Below, piece by piece: positions 25,419 through 35,100 of a DNA stretch of 52,430 bases. The stretch's first letter is position 1. Every line of letters begins with the position of its first letter. Position numbers and translations under genes: made by a program. The stretch lies in assembly GCA_028287285.1 (NCBI GenBank), contig JAQBPY010000114.1, positions 1-52,430 of the forward strand. Direction: 5' to 3'. The notes below the pieces were generated by a model that saw only the letters and a program-made list of their open reading frames with translations, was not told the DNA's origin and did no database searches. The stretch is from Gemmatimonadota bacterium (GTDB lineage: Bacteria; Gemmatimonadota; Gemmatimonadetes; Gemmatimonadales; Gemmatimonadaceae).

Positions 25419-26852
25419 ATGCCCGTCCTGCTCCGCCGAGTTTCGGCGTTGGCGGCCGTTGCGGTGCTCGCGCCGCCGCTCGCTGCCCAGCGAAACATCC
25501 CTGCCACTTACGCCATCACGAACGCGAAGCTCGTCCCGGTGAGCGCACCCGCCATCGCGAAGGGCACCATCGTCATCCGTGACGGCCTCATAACCGCCAT
25601 CGGCGCCAACGTGGCTGTACCGGCCGACGCCCGCATCATCGACGGCACCGGCCTCACGGTCTATCCCGGCCTGTTCGACGCGTACGGCTCCATTGGACTG
25701 GGCGGAGCTGCACCCGCGGGCGGTGCTGCAGCCGCAGGGCGTGGCGGGCGCGGCGGCGGCGGTGGCGCGGCGACCGCCGCTGATCCGCGCGGCGGCAGTG
25801 GCAACACGTTCGACGACCCGCGCGGCGTGGAGCCCTGGCTCAGCGCGGCGGAAGAGATCAAGATCGACGAAGATGCCCTCGACGGCCCGCGCAGCGCCGG
25901 TATCACCACGGCGCTCGCGGTTCCTGGCGGCGGCGTGTTCCAGGGGCAGTCCGCCCTCATCAACCTGGGCGGCGCATCGCCGGCGGCCATGATCGTCCGA
26001 TCGAACGTTGCGCAGCACGTCGCATTTTCAGCCGGCGGTCGTGGCGGCGGTGGCGGTGGCGGTGGATATCCGGGCTCGCTCATGGGCGTGTTTGCCGTGT
26101 TGCGCCAGGAGCTACTCGACGCGCAGCGCTATCGCGACCTCAAGGCGGCGTACGCAAAGAATCCAAAGAACATGCTGCGGCCCGAGTTCGACCCAGGTCT
26201 CGAGTCACTCCTGCCGGCGCTGGCAGGAACGCAGCCGGTGGTCATGATCGCGAACCAGCAGCGTGAGATCGAGCGCGCCCTTGATCTCGCCAAGGAGTTC
26301 GGCCTCAAGGTGGTGATTGCCGGTGGCGCCGAGTCGTACATGGTCGCCTCGCGTCTCAAGGCGGAGAATGTGCCCGTGCTCCTCTCCATCAACTTTCCGC
26401 GTCGCACGGCTGCCGCGGCACCCGACGCCGAGCCGGAAACGATGCGCGTGCTGCATGAGCGCGTGGATTACCCGAAGGCCGCGGGCAAGCTTGCGGCCGC
26501 CGGCGTGAAGTTCGCCTTCTGGTCAGGCGGCAACACGACCTGGAGTGACTATGCGGTGAATGTGCAGCGCGCCGTGGACGGCGGTCTCTCGGCCGATCAG
26601 GCAGTGAAAGCACTCACCTGGTCGCCTGCAGAAATCTTCGGTGTCTCTGATCGACTTGGCTCACTCGAAGTGGGCAAGATTGCAAACCTCACCGTCACCA
26701 AGGGTGACGTCGGCGAAAAGGGGGTGCGCGTGTCGCAGCTTTTTGTCGACGGACGTCCCATCGCGCTGCACGCGCCGGCCGCCGGAGCTGGCGGTGGTGG
26801 GCGCGGAGCGGGTGCACCGCCGGCCGCAGCGCGGGGCCAGGATCCACTATGA
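25419..26852 (+). CDS. exported amidohydrolase-fold protein lacking metal ligands (first of three)
   Basis: A 477-residue amidohydrolase-superfamily paralogue with a signal peptide (RRVSALAAVAVLAPPLAAQ). The N-terminal beta-sandwich reads YAITNAKLVPVS and IIDGTGLTVYPGLFD, and the C-terminal end PAEIFGVSDRLGSLEVGKIANLTV is typical. Where active enzymes have PGxxDxHxH, this one has PGLFDAYGSIGL. The later His and Asp positions are also replaced (IANQQ, AGGAES, WSGGN), so a metal centre is unlikely. Two glycine-rich insertions (~100-120 and ~205-215). ATGA-type overlap with the middle paralogue. It may be a non-catalytic partner or a binding protein. Confidence 0.85.
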   Translation: MPVLLRRVSALAAVAVLAPPLAAQRNIPATYAITNAKLVPVSAPAIAKGTIVIRDGLITAIGANVAVPADARIIDGTGLTVYPGLFDAYGSIGLGGAAPAGGAAAAGRGGRGGGGGAATAADPRGGSGNTFDDPRGVEPWLSAAEEIKIDEDALDGPRSAGITTALAVPGGGVFQGQSALINLGGASPAAMIVRSNVAQHVAFSAGGRGGGGGGGGYPGSLMGVFAVLRQELLDAQRYRDLKAAYAKNPKNMLRPEFDPGLESLLPALAGTQPVVMIANQQREIERALDLAKEFGLKVVIAGGAESYMVASRLKAENVPVLLSINFPRRTAAAAPDAEPETMRVLHERVDYPKAAGKLAAAGVKFAFWSGGNTTWSDYAVNVQRAVDGGLSADQAVKALTWSPAEIFGVSDRLGSLEVGKIANLTVTKGDVGEKGVRVSQLFVDGRPIALHAPAAGAGGGGRGAGAPPAAARGQDPL

Positions 26853-28273
26853 CACATTCCAACATGCGACGTCTGTCACTCGCGCTGAGCGCAGCGTTCG
26901 TTCTCGCCCCCGTGTTGCACGCGCAGGCGGCGAAGGCCGCCGGCCCTGCGCCCATCCTGATCAGGAACGCCACGGTCATGACGGTCACCAAGGGCACGCT
27001 CCAGAACACCGACGTGCTGCTCTCCGGTGGCAAGATCACCAACGTGGGCAAGAACATCGCCGCGCCCGCTGGTGCCACGATCATCGATGGCACGGGCAAG
27101 TTCGTCATGCCCGGCATCATCGATCCGCACTCGCACATGGGGCTCGACGCGATCAACGAAGGCTCGCTCTCGGTCACGAGCATGGCGCGCATTCGCGACG
27201 TCATCAACCCGACCAATGAGCACATCTACTATGCGCTTGCCGGCGGTGTGACCACGATCAACGCGCTGCACGGATCGGCGAACACCATTGGCGGCCAGAA
27301 CGCGGTGCTCAAGCTCAAGTGGGGCAGGAGCGGCGCCGAGATGCTGGTTCCCGACGCACCTCCGGGCATCAAGTTCGCGCTCGGCGAAAATGTCACGCAG
27401 AAGAATCGCAACGCGGGCCCGCAGCAGGCCGGTGCACCACCGCGGCGATATCCGGGCACGCGCATGGGCCAGGAAGAAGTCATTCGCGATGCCCTCATGC
27501 GCGCAAAGGATTACAAGGCCACGTGGGACGAGTATAAATCCAAGTCGGTAAAGGATAAGACGCTCATTCCGCCGCGTCGCGATCTCGAATTGGAGCCGCT
27601 CGTGGAAGTGCTCGAAGGCAAGCGCCTCGTCCACGCGCACTCGTACCTTGGCCACGAGATGCTGATGCTGCTCCAGCTTGCCGATGAATTCGGCTTCCGG
27701 GTGCAGACGCTGCAGCATGGATTGGAGGGCTACAAGATCGCCGACGAAATCGCGAAGCGCGGCACGGGCCTCTCCACCTTTGCGGATGAGTGGTCGTACA
27801 AGATCGAAGCGTACGACGCCATTCCGTACAACGTGGCCATTCTCATGCGTCACGGCGTGAACGTGACCATCAACTCCGACGACGACGGCCGCGCGCGCCG
27901 CCTCAACATCGATGCCGCGAAGATGATTCGTTATGGCGGCCTCACCGACGACGAGGCGCTCAGCGTCATCACGATCAACGGCGCGAAGCAGCTCGGCATC
28001 GAGAAGCACGTGGGCTCCATCGAAGTGGGCAAGGACGCCGACGTCGGCATCTGGAATGCGAACCCGCTCAGCGTGTACTCGAGCATCGAGCAGACGATCA
28101 TCGACGGCGAAGTGTACTTCGACAAGCAGAAGGACCTGGCGATGCGCGATTCGATGGCGAAGGAACGCGCGGAGCTCGAGAAGGCAGAAGCCAACCAGGC
28201 GCCCGTGACTCGCGGGGGCCGTCAAGGCGGTGCACCGGGTGGTGCGGCTGCCGTTCCGCCGGAGACGCACTAA
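26849..28273 (+). CDS. exported metal-dependent amidohydrolase (middle, intact member)
   Basis: A 474-residue amidohydrolase with a signal peptide (MRRLSLALSAAFVLAPVLHAQ). It keeps the whole metal set: HSH in PGIIDPHSHMGL (~93-98), His in LVHAHSYLGHE (~253), His in TLQHGLEG (~290) and Asp in INSDDDGRA (~343). The fold matches imidazolonepropionase/prolidase-like members that cut amide or peptide bonds in small substrates; the exact substrate is unknown. The start at 26849 overlaps the previous stop and has AGGATCC upstream. It shares a TAATG junction with the third paralogue, so all three should be made together. Confidence 0.9.
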   Translation: MTHSNMRRLSLALSAAFVLAPVLHAQAAKAAGPAPILIRNATVMTVTKGTLQNTDVLLSGGKITNVGKNIAAPAGATIIDGTGKFVMPGIIDPHSHMGLDAINEGSLSVTSMARIRDVINPTNEHIYYALAGGVTTINALHGSANTIGGQNAVLKLKWGRSGAEMLVPDAPPGIKFALGENVTQKNRNAGPQQAGAPPRRYPGTRMGQEEVIRDALMRAKDYKATWDEYKSKSVKDKTLIPPRRDLELEPLVEVLEGKRLVHAHSYLGHEMLMLLQLADEFGFRVQTLQHGLEGYKIADEIAKRGTGLSTFADEWSYKIEAYDAIPYNVAILMRHGVNVTINSDDDGRARRLNIDAAKMIRYGGLTDDEALSVITINGAKQLGIEKHVGSIEVGKDADVGIWNANPLSVYSSIEQTIIDGEVYFDKQKDLAMRDSMAKERAELEKAEANQAPVTRGGRQGGAPGGAAAVPPETH

Positions 28274-29637
28274 TGCGACGCATGCACCTTCGCGCCGCCC
28301 TCTCGGGCGCAGCGCTCCTGACCATTGGCACGAGTACGCTCGCGCTCGCACAGCTTGGCTCGTACAACCCTGCGCCGGGCCCGCAGGGCACGTTCGCGAT
28401 CACCAACGCGCACATTTTCCCTGTGAGCGGGCCCGAGATCATGAACGGCACGATCGTCATTTCCGGCGGAAAGATCCAGGCCGTCGGGGCCAACGCCGCC
28501 ATTCCCGCTGGTGCGCAGGTCATTGACGCCAAGGGACTGAATGTCTATCCGGGCATGATGGACGGCGGCACGTCCATCGGGCTCTCCGAAATTCCGCAGG
28601 GCGCGGCGTCCACCGTGGACATCTCCGAGATCGGAAGCTTCAACCCGAATTCGCAGGCGTATTACGGCATCAACCCGCACAGCGCCCACGTCGGCGTGGC
28701 GCGTGTCGTCGGTATCACGAGCGTGATTTCGCGTCCCACCGGTGGCATCATCTCCGGACAGGCCGCATTGATCAACCTCGCCGGCTGGACGGTTCCGTCA
28801 ATGGCCGTGGTGCCGCGTGTGGCGATGGTGATCGAGCTGCCTGGCGGTGGGGGCGGCCGTCGCGGCGGCGGCGGTGGTGGTGCGGCCGCATTTCTCGCCG
28901 CGCAGGGTGGAAATGCAAACGTGCTGCGCGCACGCCAGCTCGATTCGCTCAAGCAGATTCTCCATGACGCGGACGCATATGCCAAGGCGCTCGACGCATA
29001 CGCCAGCGACAAGACCATTCCACGCCCGAAGCACGATGCCGTGCTCGAGTCGCTGATCCCCGCCATTCGCGGGCAGCAGGAAGTCATGTTTCCGGCGGAC
29101 CGTGCGGTGGACATTCGCGCCGCGGTCGCATTCGCCGAGGAGTTCCATCTCAAGCCCATCATCGTGGGCGGGCGCGAGGCGGTGTCCGTTGCTGCATATC
29201 TCAAGCAGCACGACGTCCCCGTGCTCTATACCGGCGTGCTCCAGCTGCCGGGCCGAGAGGACGATCCGTACGACATCAACTACTCGGCGCCGGCAAAGCT
29301 CGCGGCGGCAGGGGTGAAGTTCGCGATCACGTCGGGTGACTGCTGCTCGGAGGTTCGCAATCTTCCGTCCATTGCCGGCATGGCGTCGGCGTTCGGGCTG
29401 TCCAAGGCGGACGCACTCAAGGCCGTCACACTTGGACCGGCGCAGATCTTTGGTGTGGCCGACAAGCTTGGCTCGCTCGAAGTGGGCAAGATGGCGAACA
29501 TCGTGGTCACTGACGGCGACATGCTCGAAGCGCGCACGAACACGAAGTACCTATTCATTGACGGGCGGATGGTTCCGCTGGATACCAAGCACACGCAGCT
29601 CTACGATTTGTTCAAGGGGAAGACGCTCGTTCCGTGA
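28273..29637 (+). CDS. exported amidohydrolase-fold protein lacking metal ligands (third of three)
   Basis: A 454-residue paralogue with a signal peptide (AALSGAALLTIGTSTLALAQ). It has the same N-terminal pattern as the first member, but the HxH site is PGMMDGGTSIGL and the other ligand positions read FPADRA, IVGGRE and ITSGDCC. It is closer to the first member than to the middle one (both share SIGL, VGG/AGG and the ending KLGSLEVGKMANI). One glycine/arginine tract lies near residue 195-208. Role unknown; a heteromer with the intact enzyme is an inference from the tight coupling. A REP-like gap follows. Confidence 0.85.
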   Translation: MRRMHLRAALSGAALLTIGTSTLALAQLGSYNPAPGPQGTFAITNAHIFPVSGPEIMNGTIVISGGKIQAVGANAAIPAGAQVIDAKGLNVYPGMMDGGTSIGLSEIPQGAASTVDISEIGSFNPNSQAYYGINPHSAHVGVARVVGITSVISRPTGGIISGQAALINLAGWTVPSMAVVPRVAMVIELPGGGGGRRGGGGGGAAAFLAAQGGNANVLRARQLDSLKQILHDADAYAKALDAYASDKTIPRPKHDAVLESLIPAIRGQQEVMFPADRAVDIRAAVAFAEEFHLKPIIVGGREAVSVAAYLKQHDVPVLYTGVLQLPGREDDPYDINYSAPAKLAAAGVKFAITSGDCCSEVRNLPSIAGMASAFGLSKADALKAVTLGPAQIFGVADKLGSLEVGKMANIVVTDGDMLEARTNTKYLFIDGRMVPLDTKHTQLYDLFKGKTLVP

Positions 29638-29811
29638 GATGACACCTGCGGTACCGGCTGTCCCATTCCTGGAGATAGTTCAGGGTACGCAGAGTATCTC
29701 CCGACACTCGGTCGCTTCGCTCCCTCATGCGGGATGACAGTTTATGCTGTACAGTGGGCTGTCATCCCGCAGGAACGACGCAACTTGCCGCTGACCAGGT
29801 ACAGCGCTACG
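29638..29811. repeat. REP-like elements between convergent genes
   Basis: A reversed element (29696-29739; ATCTCCCGAC ... GCGGGATGAC) and a forward half element (29760-29780; TGTCATCCCGCAGGA) fill the gap and could form a long hairpin that stops transcription from both sides. Confidence 0.7.
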
Positions 29812-31113
29812 TCAGAGCTGGCCGGTTAGCCGCCCCCACTGCTCGACTTTCCCAGCGTAAAGCGGATCATCGTAACGGGATGGGAGAAAAGCAGGCGCAT
29901 AGTCAGGCAGTGCTGCGCCGGTCACGTGCAGTGCGAGCAAGTCTGCCGCCGACTGCGACGACATGATCCCGGTGCCCGACAATCCGCCCAGTACGTACGC
30001 GCCTTCGACGCCGAGCGGCCCGACAAGGGGGCGGTTGTCGGACGTCTTGCAGTAGTAGCCCCCGTCCGTCACGCCGCGATCTTTCGCTGTGAGATAGGGC
30101 GCCATGCCGGGCGCCATCGCCGCGAGTCCACGGAGGCAGACGTCGCCGTACTCGGCGGCATACGGCGGCGGCCATGTTGGTGTGCATGGCTCGGAGTGAT
30201 ACGTCCAGATGAGATACAACTCGTTGCCGCGCGGACCATCGAAAGGACGCACATGCGCGCCGCCCGGGAATTCCCTGCCGGCAATCTCCACAGGATCGAT
30301 CCAGATCGTGAACGGAGCGGAACGCGGAATGACGCCGCGTGGGTCGGCAAAGGTGACCTTCGCATGCAGCTCGTGGAACAACGGAAGCTCGATGCCGAGC
30401 ATGCGTCCGGCGTCATGAAGCAGCGGGCCAGCAGCAAGCACCACGCGATTCGTCTCGATGGACTCGCCCGATGAAAGGCGCACGCGCTGTACCCGACCAC
30501 CCACCGTATCGATGCCCGTGACCTTGCCACGAACGAATGTCACGCCGGCACCGGCGGCCTGCTTGAACATCCATGCCCCCAGTGCGAGCGCGTTCATCCA
30601 GCCGGCGCGCCGCACGTGCAGGGCGGCCTTCGTAGCCGGTGAGAGAAACGGAAACGCGGCGAGCGCGGCGTCATCGAGAAGCAGGTCCGCGCCCGTGGGC
30701 TGATCGCGATATCCTTCCGGCGGAGCCGCATGGTAGGTATCACTCGCGCAATGCTCGCGCAGCGCTCCCATGCCGAACGCGGAAACGCGCTGCGCTGTTG
30801 TCCGAAGATTCTCGACACCGCCGGCCTGGGCCGTGGCAAACAGATATCCACGACGATTGAGACGAAACAGGTTGTTGGTCTCGTCGGCCATCTCTTCCAT
30901 GAGGTCGATGCTGCGCGAGATGAAGCGGAGCATCGTATCGTCGGGGCCGGGCCACCAGTTACGATAACCCTGGGTGCCCTTGTCGCTCGTGAGGGTGAGC
31001 GGATCGCGCTCGTCTATCAGAACGACGTTCGCTGCCCCGTGCTTCACGGCGAGCCGGTATGCGGCGGCGACTCCGCCAATGCCCGCGCCGCAGATCACCA
31101 CCTTCTCTTTCAT
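29812..31113 (-). CDS. FAD-dependent oxidoreductase (DAO family)
   Basis: A 433-residue flavoenzyme of the D-amino acid oxidase/sarcosine-glycine oxidase superfamily. The N-terminal FAD site is VICGAGIGGVAAAY (~6-19); the C-terminal FAD block reads VEGAYVLGGLSGTGIM (~385-400) after the TSDNRPLVGP stretch. No signal peptide, so it is cytosolic. It starts 5 bases after the aminotransferase gene ends and is surely in its operon. Oxidation of an amine to an imine/keto product is likely; the substrate is not known. Confidence 0.87.
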   Translation of the reverse strand: MKEKVVICGAGIGGVAAAYRLAVKHGAANVVLIDERDPLTLTSDKGTQGYRNWWPGPDDTMLRFISRSIDLMEEMADETNNLFRLNRRGYLFATAQAGGVENLRTTAQRVSAFGMGALREHCASDTYHAAPPEGYRDQPTGADLLLDDAALAAFPFLSPATKAALHVRRAGWMNALALGAWMFKQAAGAGVTFVRGKVTGIDTVGGRVQRVRLSSGESIETNRVVLAAGPLLHDAGRMLGIELPLFHELHAKVTFADPRGVIPRSAPFTIWIDPVEIAGREFPGGAHVRPFDGPRGNELYLIWTYHSEPCTPTWPPPYAAEYGDVCLRGLAAMAPGMAPYLTAKDRGVTDGGYYCKTSDNRPLVGPLGVEGAYVLGGLSGTGIMSSQSAADLLALHVTGAALPDYAPAFLPSRYDDPLYAGKVEQWGRLTGQL

Positions 31114-31118
31114 CGGAA

Positions 31119-32291
31119 CTAGCGACGTCCCTCATAAGACTCGAACACCTTTCGCTCTTCAACGATGGCTTCATCGAGCGCGCCAAGAAACTTCTCCACC
31201 CGCGCCGGCTGGGCGTTGTAGCCCATGGTGCCGACGCGCCACACCTTGCCCGCGAGCACACCAAGCCCGCCACCCATCTCCACGCCCATGCTGAGCAGCC
31301 GGTTCCGTACGCGAAGCTCGTCGACACCATCGGGAACACCCACGACATTGATCGTCGCGCACTGATTTGCCGCGGGGGTGAACATCGCCAGACCCATGCC
31401 CTCGAGTCCCGTCACCAACTGCTCATGCGCCGCCTGGTGCCGAGCCCACCGTGCGTCGAGACCCTCTTCGAGGACGAGCCGGAGCGCTTCGTGGATGCCG
31501 TAGATGCTCTGGATGGGCGCCGTATGATGAAAGGCGCGCTTCTTCGTCGCGCCATCGCCGCCCCAATACTGGAAGAGCAGCGAGAGGTCGAAGTACCACG
31601 TTGCGGGCTTCGTCTTCCGATTGGCCACGGCCTCCATGGCGCGCGGACCGACGGTGATGGGACCAAGGCCCGCGGGCGCGCCGAGTCCCTTTTGCGTGCA
31701 CGAGCCGGCGGCATCGAGACCCAATGCATCGATGTCGAGCGGAATGCCGGCGAGTGACGTGACGCAATCGGCCATCACCAGCGCGCCGTGCCGCTTTGCA
31801 CTCTCCACGATGGGCGCGATGGGCTGGCACGCCCCTGTCGTCGTCTCCACGTGCACAAAGGCCACGAGCTTCGCGGGACGATCGGCCAGCAGCTTTTCGT
31901 ACTCCGCCGGATCGGCAATTTCGCCGGGCGCTGCCTCTATGACGCGGACGTCGGCACCGGTACGCCGCGCAAGCTCGGCAAGGCGATTTCCGAAATACCC
32001 GTTCACACCGACGACCGCGCTGTCGCCCGCCTCGAGCAGGTTCACCAGGATCGTCTCGAGACCAGCGGAGCCCGTCCCGGAGATGGGAATAGTGTGGTGA
32101 TTCGTCGTGCGATAGACGTTCCTGAGCGCGCCCATCGTCTCGTCCATCAGGTCGACGAAGTATGGGTCAAGATGTCCGACAGGATTCTTCGTCATCGCCT
32201 CGAGCACGCGCGGGTCCGGGTTGCTCGGCCCCGGTCCCATGAGGAGTCGTTCAGGCGGATTCAGCGGCGGCGGCGCGAGGGTCGTTCCCAT
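31119..32291 (-). CDS. class V aminotransferase (alanine/serine-glyoxylate type)
   Basis: A 390-residue PLP enzyme. Recognisable parts: LLMGPGPSNPDPRVLEAM (~17-34), HVETTTGACQPI (~147-158), the PLP-binding Asp in MADCVTSLAG (~173-182) and the Schiff-base Lys in SCTQKGLGAPAGL (~197-209). This matches the alanine-glyoxylate/serine-glyoxylate aminotransferase group, which turns glyoxylate into glycine. Paired with the DAO gene, the operon could both make and use glyoxylate, or remodel an amino acid through its keto acid. The start at 32291 has no clear SD. Confidence 0.9.
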   Translation of the reverse strand: MGTTLAPPPLNPPERLLMGPGPSNPDPRVLEAMTKNPVGHLDPYFVDLMDETMGALRNVYRTTNHHTIPISGTGSAGLETILVNLLEAGDSAVVGVNGYFGNRLAELARRTGADVRVIEAAPGEIADPAEYEKLLADRPAKLVAFVHVETTTGACQPIAPIVESAKRHGALVMADCVTSLAGIPLDIDALGLDAAGSCTQKGLGAPAGLGPITVGPRAMEAVANRKTKPATWYFDLSLLFQYWGGDGATKKRAFHHTAPIQSIYGIHEALRLVLEEGLDARWARHQAAHEQLVTGLEGMGLAMFTPAANQCATINVVGVPDGVDELRVRNRLLSMGVEMGGGLGVLAGKVWRVGTMGYNAQPARVEKFLGALDEAIVEERKVFESYEGRR

Positions 32292-32353
32292 ATCAGTCGG
32301 TCATGAAAGGGGTGCGCCGAGGCAGGGGGCGCCGGCGCGTCATCTAATGTATT

Positions 32354-32366
32354 CGGACGACGTCCG
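32354..32366. promoter_or_regulatory. palindrome in a divergent promoter region
   Basis: CGGACG-A-CGTCCG, a perfect 6-bp inverted repeat around one base, lies between the aminotransferase and DUF885 genes. An operator-like shape; factor unknown. Confidence 0.25.
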
Positions 32367-32402
32367 CCTCCGTCAGGCCAACGTGAATGGCGGCTTCGTG
32401 CT

Positions 32403-32431
32403 TTGCTCATGTCGGGCACAACAGGTAGAAT
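32403..32431 (+). promoter_or_regulatory. promoter of the DUF885 gene
   Basis: TTGCTC (32403-32408), a 17-bp spacer and TAGAAT (32426-32431, 5 of 6) lie 27 bases before the ATG at 32459, giving a 5' UTR of about 20 bases. Confidence 0.5.
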
Positions 32432-32458
32432 TGGCGCTGACCCGAGAGACCCGCTGTG

Positions 32459-34357
<1,899 letters not shown>

Positions 34358-35100
34358 GCTACGGATGACATGCCAAGGTTGCCCATCCGTAATTCGGAGA
34401 CAGTTCAGTTAGTTGTCATCCGCAAGAGCGAGCGACCGTCCCCAGGGACGGGACAGCAGCTCCCGACAGTCGCTTCGCTCCTGCGGGATGACAGTCTAAA
34501 GTGACAGTTTGAAGTGAACGGTATTGCATCGTGCGCGAATGTTGTTCAATGCTGTCATCCCGCACGCGCCGTGCGCGTGTCGGGAGATACTGTCCTGGTC
34601 TTTGCCCAGACGTGCCACCGGGATGACAGCGCCTACTTCGCTGTGTGTTCGAGCTCTGAGCTCACCGCTCCAGCTGTCTGCTGTGAGCAGTGAGCGCGAG
34701 CTGTGAGCTCCAGCTCGAGCCCATAAAGCGCACACTGGCAGCTGTTCCAGAACGAAACAGCTGTCAGCTTTCAGCACGAGCAGCCAGCCTGAGCCTGCTG
34801 CCTAGCGTGAGCTCCAGCCCGAGACCGCGGTAGCTCGCGCTCACTGCTCCAGCTGACCGCTGAACGCCGCACCACAAGGTCGCAGAGCCGCCAGCTTTCG
34901 GCGCGAACATTCAGCCGGCGCGTCTTGCCAGCGTGTGCCCGAGCTCTGAGCTCACCGCGTCCAGCTGTCTGCTGTGAGCAGTGAGCTCCAGCTCGGCCCG
35001 TAAAACACACTGGCAACTGCTCCACAACGAAATAGCTGCCAGCTTTCAGCACTGCCAGCTTGCGCCCGGGCCCCCATGAGGGACCCGAGCTGCAAACCGC
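34358..35100. repeat. gene-free stretch with two repeat families
   Basis: No gene is supported in these 743 bases. The left part holds REP-like elements: a divergent forward one from 34415, a reversed one at 34457-34492, a forward one at 34554-34588 (inner stem ACGCGC/GCGCGT), and a partial near 34620. The right part holds two imperfect direct copies of a ~130-base AGCTC/CAGCTG-rich unit (34641-34778 and 34931-35052) that share GAGCTCTGAGCTCACCGC and CAGCTGTCTGCTGTGAGCAG. Confidence 0.8.

Noticed and set aside
25419..26852. Calling the metal-less amidohydrolases pseudogenes
   Set aside because: Both are full length with signal peptides, intact overlaps and no stops; the changes replace specific residues rather than showing decay.
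26876..28351. 490-codon open frame on the minus strand
   Set aside because: Lies antisense to the intact amidohydrolase, has no domain, no ribosome site and biased composition.
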